The position numbers were made by a program, and so were the translations under genes. Below the pieces are notes generated by a model that did not search any database, was not told the DNA's origin, and worked only from the letters and a program-made list of their open reading frames with translations. 12,903 bases of DNA. Source: Lachnospiraceae bacterium UBA3641 (GTDB taxonomy: Bacteria; Bacillota; Clostridia; Lachnospirales; Lachnospiraceae). Below, piece by piece: positions 8,112 through 12,903 of the stretch (position 1 is the first letter of the stretch; each line of letters begins with the position of its first letter). Location: NCBI GenBank assembly GCA_002373875.1, contig DFKQ01000087.1:1-12903 (forward strand). The letters are read 5' to 3'.

Positions 8112-9188
8112 CTATTCATCTTTTCCGCCGTTGCGCCTGTACTTTGCGGGCGTTATCCCCTTCTGTTCGATAAACTTCTGTATAAAATAATCAACATCCT
8201 TATAACCCACCTTTTCCGATATAAGGGCTATCTTATCATCACTCTTAAGGAGCATGGAAGCTGCCTCGTTTATCCTGACCGTACACAGGTAATCCTTGAA
8301 TGACTGATTATACTTCTTCTTAAACATCTGGCCCAGATAGGCCGGGTTTACATAATATTTCTTGCTCAGGTCCCTCAAGGTCAGGTTGTCCGCGTAATTC
8401 AGCTTGATCTCTTTTTCCACTTCGGCGAGTACTCCCCTTGATGAATTCCTGCGAAGCTGGGACAGATAATCGGCATAACCTAACGCAAACCTCTTGATAT
8501 GCACCCTTGAGCCCTTGGTCTTACCTGCATCGTAGACGTTCTCGTTTATATAATTGAGAACCTCCTCCTGATCGATCGATTCATCCTGCTCCACTGCCAG
8601 GTGGATGAGCTGGACCTGCAGATAATTAAGGTTCATGGCCACAATATCCTCATTCATCCCGGCATTGTATATCTCATCATAAAGGGCATCGACCCTCATG
8701 TTTATCGTATGAATCTCGTTTGTCTCGATTGACTTTATCAGCTCATCAAGCTCCTTCTTATACAGAACAACCTTACCGGACGCGCGGACATCATCCTCCT
8801 CCCTTTTCACCATACGGCCTTCCTCATATACCTTCTTAAGGATATCCGTGAGTTCATCCTTGTTTATCGGCTTCAGGAGATAGTCCATGCAGGTATATCT
8901 TATTGCCTGTCTGGCATAGTCGAAGTCGTTATATCCGGATAGGACTACAAAATAAGCGTCCGACAGTCCCTCCTGCCGGATCTTCCCCAGAAGATCCAGA
9001 CCGGACATGACAGGCATGCTGATATCCGAAATGATAAGGTCAACACTGTTCTCCTTAAGATACTCGTAAGCCTCTCCACCGTTGGCGGCCATTTTGACTA
9101 TCTTATATCCCAGGCCCTCCCAGTCTATAAGAACCGACAGTCCCTGCATTATAAAAGGTTCATCATCCACGAGCATTACCCTGAGCAT
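8112..9188 (-). CDS. Response regulator, YesN type, AraC DNA-binding output
   Basis: This cytoplasmic transcription regulator has 358 residues. The receiver domain (1-120) has the acidic pair D8-D9, phospho-acceptor D55 in LIISDISMP, S84 and K106 in LLKP. A middle region of about 135 residues follows, helical and acidic. The C-terminal AraC/XylS domain (about 255-355) has two helix-turn-helix units, including TLRDLSKKYYVNPAYLGQMFKKKYN (split over two helices) and the closing ITPAKYRR. I chose the ATG at 9188, which has AGGAGG at 7 nt. The ATG two codons upstream (9194) is only 1 nt from that site. The gene follows its kinase, but 85-bp tandem repeats have been inserted at the junction. Such regulators usually control carbohydrate importers of the CUT1 type, and one lies about 5 kb downstream beyond purL. 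Confidence 0.96.
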   Translation of the reverse strand: MLRVMLVDDEPFIMQGLSVLIDWEGLGYKIVKMAANGGEAYEYLKENSVDLIISDISMPVMSGLDLLGKIRQEGLSDAYFVVLSGYNDFDYARQAIRYTCMDYLLKPINKDELTDILKKVYEEGRMVKREEDDVRASGKVVLYKKELDELIKSIETNEIHTINMRVDALYDEIYNAGMNEDIVAMNLNYLQVQLIHLAVEQDESIDQEEVLNYINENVYDAGKTKGSRVHIKRFALGYADYLSQLRRNSSRGVLAEVEKEIKLNYADNLTLRDLSKKYYVNPAYLGQMFKKKYNQSFKDYLCTVRINEAASMLLKSDDKIALISEKVGYKDVDYFIQKFIEQKGITPAKYRRNGGKDE

Positions 9189-9273
9189 ATCCATTCCTCC
9201 TAAATATGTAATGCCCCCTCACCTTTGTTCGGCGGCCAATCGTCGGAACGGATGCTGAATATGACTTCGTCAT
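9163..9273 (-). CDS. Mini-ORF 2 in the kinase-regulator junction (36 codons)
   Basis: This ORF starts at the ATG of the repeat unit nearer the regulator, with AGGAGG at 7 nt. It begins MTKSYSASVP like mini-ORF 1, then runs past the regulator's ribosome site and overlaps the first 26 bases of the regulator in another frame, ending ARG-stop. Translation through it would pass over the regulator start. It is probably a by-product of the repeat rather than a selected protein, but ribosomes on it could unfold the regulator's start region. Confidence 0.35.
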   Translation of the reverse strand: MTKSYSASVPTIGRRTKVRGHYIFRRNGYAQGNARG

Positions 9274-9371
9274 ATCCGTTCCTCCTGAATATGTAATGCC
9301 CCCTCACCTTTGTTCGGCGGCCAATCGTCGGAACGGATGCTGAATATGACTTCGTCATATCCGTTCCTCCT
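9186..9371 (-). repeat. Tandem 85-bp repeat, two units plus 16-bp third end, at the kinase-regulator junction
   Basis: The units are 9186-9270 and 9271-9355, with a third end at 9356-9371. Their inner parts are identical. The copies differ only at 9193 and 9202, both in the ribosome-site segment next to the regulator. Each junction reads AGGAGGAACGGATATG, or AGGAGGAATGGATATG at the regulator, on the minus strand, so each end has a ribosome site and a start codon. Each unit forms a hairpin (9245-9282 and 9330-9367): GGAACGGAT pairs with ATCCGTTCC, and inside it ATATGAC pairs with GTCATAT around a GAA loop. The start ATG lies within the stem. A simple history is a kinase-regulator junction that gained a palindromic element with a 16-bp direct repeat, followed by a recent tandem duplication. 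Confidence 0.95.
9200..9358 (-). CDS. Mini-ORF 1 in the kinase-regulator junction (52 codons)
   Basis: This ORF starts at the ATG of the repeat unit next to the kinase stop, with AGGAGG at 7 nt. Because the unit is 85 bp (28 codons plus 1), the ORF reads the first copy in one frame and the second copy in another, giving MTKSYSASVPTIGRRTKVRG first and later FSIRSDDWPPNKGEG. Its TAG stop is part of the TAGGAGG that serves as the regulator's ribosome site, an arrangement typical of translational coupling. The kinase stop has the same TAGGAGG form. I do not recognise the peptide. Confidence 0.4.
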   Translation of the reverse strand: MTKSYSASVPTIGRRTKVRGHYIFRRNGYDEVIFSIRSDDWPPNKGEGALHI

Positions 9372-11118
9372 ACACAGACACTTTTAATGTATCGAGAGGG
9401 ATATCTATGAAGATCGTCGTACCCACACCCTTTTCACTCTCAACATTTACAAATGCCCTGTTATTGGTAAGCATCTTAAGCCTTAAGCAGGCATTGATCA
9501 TACCTACATGCTTGTCAGTCTTAAGATCCTCTATCGTAACATCCTTAAGCTTTTCGTTTAAGAGCTTTGTTTCCGCTTCACTCATACCCTCACCGGTATC
9601 CTCAACTTCCATGTATAGACTGTCATCCTGTTCATAAACCCTCACATATATGTGGGTGGCTCCGGCCTTGCCCTCAGCGCCGTGAACACATGCGTTCTCA
9701 ACAAAGGTTTCCAGTGTGAGCCTGGGAAGATAATAATTCTCACATCCGTTCTTAATGCTTATCTGGTAACTAAGCTTATCCCCGAACCTGTATTTCTGCA
9801 GGTCAAGATAGGCCTCTATAAACTTAAGCTCATCCTTGATCTTCACATGATCGTCCGACCAGTCCACATTCTGCCTCTGCAGCAGGGCCAGCTTCTCGAT
9901 CATTCCGGCGGTCTCGTCCTCCCTCTTTATTATCGAATGCATCCTTATGGATTCAAGGACATTAAAAAGGAAATGGGGATTGATCTGGGAATGAAGCGCC
10001 AAAAGCTCTGCCTGCTGCCTGGCTATGTCTATCTCCTGCTTCTCAAGCCTGTCCTCATATACGGTCTTTATGAGCTCCTTAAGCCTTAACGTCATCCGGT
10101 TGTAGTTGCGCATAAGGCTTCCTATCTCATCGGTCCCATTTATATCGTCGATCACCTTCAGCGAATCACTTCCCTCATTAACGCTGTCGAAGGCCTGGGA
10201 CAGCCTTGTCAGCCTTCCGACAAATGACCTGTTTATCATTATCATGAGGGCGATGGGCAGGATCACGTTTATTATAAGAAGGAGCAGGAGAACGGGTGCG
10301 TGATTCTTAACCGAGCGCCACACCCGGCCATCCACATCCTTGACAAGAACCCGCAGGTTCATTCCGTATATTTCAAAATCACTCTCGTAGGCGAACTTCA
10401 TATCATCGGTAAGCCTGTCGAAATCAACCGAGACATCCGAATAACCCTCATTCGAATACAGGATATCATCACCCGTACACAAATAGACAGGCATGGAATA
10501 CTTCATCCCTACAAGATGTCTTGCCATCGCTCCGTAATCGAGATCGATCTTTATGTATTTGTCATATTTGAGGTTTTTGTAATAGTTGAGCCGTCTGACG
10601 ACGGATATGCGTTTCCTGTATTTTTCGGAAACATGCTTGTCATCTATGAAATATTTGATCAGGATAAGGTCCCTGTCCGCTGCTTCTATTGCCTTAAGCC
10701 ACTCCTCTCCCTGCTGGGAATCCAGCCTGCCGAAGGTACCACCGCCTACGATCGTGGGATTATCCGTATACATGACTATTATCTGTTCGCGGCTTCCGAT
10801 ATTTATCGAGGTGAAGGGCTGGTTGAGCATTTCATATCTTGCCGAATAGAAATCCGACGGTGTTTCATATTCCTTGTCCAGGAATTCGTTGATCTTGCGG
10901 TTGATGTAAACTCCCTTGGTGGCATTGACGGCTTCCTCCACCGTATTTATAACGTCATTCCGGACAGAGGTGGCTATATTACCCATTTCGAACTGTTTCT
11001 TGGTTTCTTCATCCCGATTGATAAGCCAGATTATAACAGTATCGGTCACGATGAGCGGCATCAGGACACAGAACACAAACAATACGACCAGCTTCCGGCG
11101 TATGGTCAGATCGTCCAT
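9370..11118 (-). CDS. Sensor histidine kinase, YesM type
   Basis: This membrane-bound sensor kinase has 582 residues from the chosen ATG. The first membrane segment is at about 10-34, an extracellular sensor domain spans 35-270, a second segment lies at 274-296, and a HAMP linker runs to about 350. The His_kinase domain has phospho-acceptor H382 in SQINPHFLFN. The ATPase domain has N475 in ETFVENACVHG and the DTGEGM box. The ATG at 11118 has AAAGGGA about 4 nt upstream. The ATG at 11151 would add 11 residues (MGEKRFHIKGI) but has no ribosome site and coincides with the start predicted from a TAGAAT -10 element. The kinase should pass phosphate to D55 of the adjacent regulator. The stop TAG is part of a TAGGAGG that opens the downstream repeats. 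Confidence 0.94.
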   Translation of the reverse strand: MDDLTIRRKLVVLFVFCVLMPLIVTDTVIIWLINRDEETKKQFEMGNIATSVRNDVINTVEEAVNATKGVYINRKINEFLDKEYETPSDFYSARYEMLNQPFTSINIGSREQIIVMYTDNPTIVGGGTFGRLDSQQGEEWLKAIEAADRDLILIKYFIDDKHVSEKYRKRISVVRRLNYYKNLKYDKYIKIDLDYGAMARHLVGMKYSMPVYLCTGDDILYSNEGYSDVSVDFDRLTDDMKFAYESDFEIYGMNLRVLVKDVDGRVWRSVKNHAPVLLLLLIINVILPIALMIMINRSFVGRLTRLSQAFDSVNEGSDSLKVIDDINGTDEIGSLMRNYNRMTLRLKELIKTVYEDRLEKQEIDIARQQAELLALHSQINPHFLFNVLESIRMHSIIKREDETAGMIEKLALLQRQNVDWSDDHVKIKDELKFIEAYLDLQKYRFGDKLSYQISIKNGCENYYLPRLTLETFVENACVHGAEGKAGATHIYVRVYEQDDSLYMEVEDTGEGMSEAETKLLNEKLKDVTIEDLKTDKHVGMINACLRLKMLTNNRAFVNVESEKGVGTTIFIDIPLDTLKVSV

Positions 11119-11131
11119 TATTCCCTTTATA

Positions 11132-11146
11132 TGAAAGCGCTTTTCA
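11132..11146. promoter_or_regulatory. CRE-like palindrome at the start of the kinase gene
   Basis: TGAAAGCGCTTTTCA resembles the catabolite-responsive element bound by CcpA (TGAAARCGYTTWCW type), but one arm has an extra base, so the best fit is 12 of 14 on the minus strand. It lies in the leader if the kinase starts at 11118. Carbon control of a sugar-linked kinase would make sense, yet the codons GEKRFH would also give this sequence by chance. Confidence 0.25.
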
Positions 11147-11157
11147 CCCATGAGGGT

Positions 11158-11163
11158 ATTCTA
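11158..11163 (-). promoter_or_regulatory. Possible -10 element for the kinase gene
   Basis: The minus strand reads TAGAAT here, after a nine-A tract. The -35 position, 17 bp upstream, is TTTCAT, a poor match lying inside the palindrome's edge. If used, transcription would begin near 11151 and supports the ATG at 11118. Read-through from the upstream small gene is equally possible. Confidence 0.35.
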
Positions 11164-11182
11164 CCATATTTTTTTTTATGAT

Positions 11183-11230
11183 GAAACGGTGAAACAGGGG
11201 GACGGTTCCGTCCCCCTGTTTCACCGTTTC
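11183..11230. repeat. 48-bp perfect palindrome, GGGGGACGGTTCC family
   Basis: Arms of 23 nt (11183-11205 and 11208-11230) are perfectly complementary around a TT centre. It lies between the small 87-residue gene and the kinase gene. It shares 20 nt with the element at 7-26. On the minus strand it is followed by an A-tract, not a T-run, and on the plus strand the T-run comes before it, so it does not look like an intrinsic terminator in either direction. It is best described as a REP-like intergenic element that would form a very stable RNA hairpin. Confidence 0.9.
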
Positions 11231-11245
11231 CGGTTTATCATTCAG

Positions 11246-11509
11246 TTATTCCGCAAATGGATCCACATCCATCACTCTTGCTGCATTCATCCTGCCCATC
11301 TGTATCTGCATTTCCATAACATCAACGAAATTCTTCGTCTCACCCCTCTTAAGGGGATTCTCATTTACTGCCGTCTCCGAAAGGCCGGAGAAATCCGATC
11401 TTGAAGCGGTCGCATCGGATCCTATACCCTGAATCTTATTAAGACTTGCAGAACTGACGGCATTTGTGTTGTAAACGTAAGGACTTGCTCCCACAGCACC
11501 TATTCTCAT
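11246..11509 (-). CDS. Small protein of 87 residues, function unknown
   Basis: This small soluble protein has no signal peptide or membrane segment. It starts MRIGAVGASPYVYNTNAVSS. A Ser/Thr/Asn-rich, probably flexible first half is followed by the segment NPLKRGETKNF and a predicted amphipathic helix DVMEMQIQMGRMNAARVMD near residues 63-81. The ATG has AAGGAGG just upstream, and the gene has its own strong promoter, so I treat it as real. It reminds me of small uncharacterised proteins in Lachnospiraceae genomes, but I cannot name a family. It lies between trmD and the kinase, with the long palindrome directly after its stop. Confidence 0.8.
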   Translation of the reverse strand: MRIGAVGASPYVYNTNAVSSASLNKIQGIGSDATASRSDFSGLSETAVNENPLKRGETKNFVDVMEMQIQMGRMNAARVMDVDPFAE

Positions 11510-11556
11510 AATGCCTCCTTAAAGAACACAAAATCACATTCGCCTAGATATGTAAT

Positions 11557-11585
11557 ATTTTAAATCTTTTTCCGTATAAAGTCAA
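11557..11585 (-). promoter_or_regulatory. Promoter of the small 87-residue protein gene
   Basis: On the minus strand, -35 TTGACT (11580-11585), a 17-bp spacer and -10 TAAAAT (11557-11562) give a near-consensus sigma-A promoter. The start near 11550 leaves a leader of about 40 nt. The promoter lies directly after trmD, so the small gene, and perhaps the kinase-regulator pair, can be expressed apart from trmD. Confidence 0.8.
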
Positions 11586-11597
11586 CCCTTCCCGGCT

Positions 11598-12383
11598 TCA
11601 TTCGAGGCCACGTTTAGCATTTCGTTTACGCATAAGGTCGGGACGCCGCTCCCTCGTCCGTTTCATGGACTGTTCATGCCTCCACTTTTCTATATTGGCA
11701 TGATGGCCGGACAGAAGGACCTCGGGAACCTGCTTACCGTGCCATACCTCAGGTCTTGAATACTGGGGATATTCGAGAAGATCATCCTGGAAGGTCTCGA
11801 ACTCAGCCGATACATCATTGTTAAGAACTCCGGGTATCAATCTCGATACAGCATCGACGAGGATCATTGCCGGCAGTTCACCCCCTGTCAACACATAATC
11901 ACCTATCGATACATGATCCGTAACTATCTCTTCAAGGACCCGCTCGTCTATTCCCTCATAGTGTCCGCACAAAAGGATAAGATCCTCCTCCGCGGCAAGC
12001 TCAGCTGCCTTTTTCTGCGTGAACAGTTCACCCTGAGGGGTCAGATATACCACCCTTGTTCCCTTTCCCTTGACTCCTGTGAATTTCTCACCGGTTAACT
12101 TCTCTTCATCAGGTCTTACAGGATCACTGATACATCCCTTTCTTGCACGTATTAAGCCCTCAATGGCCTCATAGCACAAATACACGGGCTCTGCCTGCAT
12201 AAGCATGCCCGCTCCTCCGCCGTAGATATAATCATCCACCTTATTATGCTTATTAAAGGCATAATCACGTATATTTACAGCTTCGATATTTATTATTCCC
12301 TTCTGAAGTGCTCTTCCTATGATGCTTTCCGACAAGCCCTGCATCACCATATCGGGGAAAAGGGTCATTATATGGAAGTTCAT
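11598..12383 (-). CDS. trmD: tRNA (guanine-N1)-methyltransferase TrmD
   Basis: This enzyme methylates G37 of tRNAs that read CNN codons, using S-adenosylmethionine, and keeps the ribosome in frame. It has 261 residues. Family hallmarks are present: MTLFPDM near the start, DDYIYGGGAGML (50-61), GHYEGIDERV (140-149), and SIGDYVLTGGELPA (159-172), which forms the SAM-binding trefoil knot, then RLIPGVL. The C-terminal part has YSRPEVWHGKQVPEVLLSGHH and the basic tail. An extra loop of about 20 residues (82-108) lies before VVYLTPQG. The ATG start has AAAGG about 10 nt upstream. rimM and rpsP, frequent neighbours, are not adjacent here; an unrelated ORF lies 41 nt upstream. Confidence 0.98.
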   Translation of the reverse strand: MNFHIMTLFPDMVMQGLSESIIGRALQKGIINIEAVNIRDYAFNKHNKVDDYIYGGGAGMLMQAEPVYLCYEAIEGLIRARKGCISDPVRPDEEKLTGEKFTGVKGKGTRVVYLTPQGELFTQKKAAELAAEEDLILLCGHYEGIDERVLEEIVTDHVSIGDYVLTGGELPAMILVDAVSRLIPGVLNNDVSAEFETFQDDLLEYPQYSRPEVWHGKQVPEVLLSGHHANIEKWRHEQSMKRTRERRPDLMRKRNAKRGLE

Positions 12384-12424
12384 TATCTGTTTACCTTTGA
12401 AAAATATGCCGGTACCCCTATCTG

Positions 12425-12772
12425 CTATAAGATGTTGTCGATGCTGGTCCTTAAGGCATCGGCCGCCTTCCTAAGCTTCTCTTCGTTCTTATCCGTGTTC
12501 CTGCCCTTGTTTATATCCTTCGCAAGTTCCATCGACAGCTTCTGCACCAGCTTTACGGTATCACTTATCTGAATCTTCTCTACAAGGGTTATGGGGGAGC
12601 GTTCGCTCTTAACTCCCTGCCCGGCCCGCTCGATCAGGGATCTTGCTTCGTCTAGCAGGCACTTTAGCTCCTCATTTGCCTCTATCTTCGTATTCCCGAT
12701 TTTATCGTATTGTCTTTTGAATATTATCATAGGATTTGTAAGGCATCTGCCATAATGGCAATCCTTATTCAT
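12425..12772 (-). CDS. Uncharacterised helical protein upstream of trmD
   Basis: This ORF has 115 codons with no recognised family. The C-terminal two-thirds is rich in Glu, Lys, Leu and Ser and predicted helical (ANEELKCLLDEARSLIERA, KLVQKLSMELAKDINKG, NEEKLRKAADALRTSIDNIL), perhaps a coiled coil. The start is uncertain: neither ATG at 12772 nor ATG at 12730 has a ribosome site. The ATG at 12730 overlaps by ATGA with an 8-codon leader ORF that does have a good site, so translation from 12730 (101 residues) by coupling is possible. The first 14 codons of the longer form contain a small palindrome (CHYGR region) and may not be coding. The stop is 41 nt before trmD. Confidence 0.6.
   Translation of the reverse strand: MNKDCHYGRCLTNPMIIFKRQYDKIGNTKIEANEELKCLLDEARSLIERAGQGVKSERSPITLVEKIQISDTVKLVQKLSMELAKDINKGRNTDKNEEKLRKAADALRTSIDNIL
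12727..12753 (-). CDS. Possible 8-codon leader peptide MADALQIL
   Basis: The ATG at 12753 has AAGGA at 8 nt and reads MADALQIL before a TGA. The stop overlaps the ATG at 12730 in the form ATGA, a classic coupling layout. It is short and may be chance, but it is the only start in this region with a convincing ribosome site. Confidence 0.3.
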   Translation of the reverse strand: MADALQIL

Positions 12773-12875
12773 GATACAAGGTAGGAAATACTACGTATTT
12801 CTTTTGATAAGCCAGCCGTTAAGGCACCCCAAGGCATCCATCACTTACTTTGCTCACGGAACCCCTTAGGAAAAA
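12773..12875. other. Gap between the tRNA gene and the uncharacterised ORF
   Basis: This 103-bp gap contains an inverted repeat GAAATAC/GTATTTC around GTA near 12783-12799 and a duplicated AAGGCA. I see no convincing promoter or T-run terminator apart from TTTTT directly after the tRNA. Confidence 0.4.
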
Positions 12876-12903
12876 TGCCGGCGGTGGGACTTGAACCCAC
12901 ACG
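12876..12903 (-). tRNA. tRNA 3' end, probably tRNA-Leu, truncated by the window
   Basis: The minus strand shows the T-arm GTGGG, loop TTCAAGT, CCCAC, then the 3' acceptor strand CGCCGGC and discriminator A. The 5' strand must therefore begin GCCGGCG, a common start for tRNA-Leu in Clostridia, and the CGT before the T-arm fits the end of a long variable arm. The anticodon is outside the window, so identity is inference. The CCA is not encoded: TTTTT follows the discriminator directly and may serve as the terminator. Confidence 0.85.

Noticed and set aside
10300..11181. Long plus-strand ORF of 293 codons opposite the kinase gene
   Set aside because: It is the antisense shadow of the kinase, whose domains are unmistakable. 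It has no ribosome site and no recognisable protein features.
11183..11230. Palindrome as an intrinsic terminator
   Set aside because: The T-run is on the wrong side for both strands, so it does not have the usual terminator layout.

Overview
The window looks like chromosomal DNA of a Firmicute from the Clostridia, most probably a Lachnospiraceae member close to Butyrivibrio. The reasons are the strong AAGGAGG-type ribosome sites, the moderate base composition, the CUT1 sugar importer with a very acidic Ala/Glu/Pro linker in its binding lipoprotein, the YesM/YesN-type two-component pair and the long single-chain PurL. The family assignment is inference from style, not from a database match. 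Every gene I accept lies on the minus strand, so the biological order runs from high to low coordinates.

In that order the window starts with the 3' end of a tRNA gene (probably Leu, cut by the window edge). A poorly recognised 115-codon ORF follows, then trmD, a small 87-residue protein with its own good promoter, and a long perfect palindrome. Next come a YesM-type sensor kinase and a YesN-type AraC response regulator, separated by a tandem 85-bp repeat. purL has its own promoter. It is followed by an AT-rich, hairpin-rich gap, a small lipoprotein, a sugar-binding lipoprotein, and two CUT1 permeases (MalF-like, then MalG-like). The importer has no ATPase in the window; it may lie beyond position 1 or be a shared ATPase encoded elsewhere. 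A plausible reading is that the kinase senses an extracellular signal linked to carbohydrate, the regulator acts on the importer, and the lipoprotein helps at the cell surface. purL and trmD are housekeeping genes lying between and beside these.

The most unusual content is a set of three unrelated palindromic repeat families. (1) purL contains two 67-bp palindromic elements inserted in frame exactly 207 bp apart. Each adds about 22 residues with the shared core SDASKPAGSPD. The two copies differ mostly in loops, plus a compensatory T-A to C-G change in the stem, as expected if the folded form matters. (2) The kinase-regulator junction holds two tandem 85-bp units. Each carries a Shine-Dalgarno site and a start codon folded into a strong hairpin, and together they create two mini-ORFs. 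One mini-ORF stop overlaps the regulator's own ribosome site, which suggests translational control of the response regulator. (3) A 48-bp near-perfect palindrome built on GGGGGACGGTTCC lies ahead of the kinase, and a half-like copy lies at the very start of the window, after the last permease.

Other points of interest are an intercistronic hairpin whose 5' arm can also pair with the MalF ribosome site, an 8-codon leader peptide overlapping a downstream start by ATGA, and an extra loop in TrmD. No CRISPR array, insertion sequence or rRNA was seen, and no stretch over 300 bases lacks a gene.
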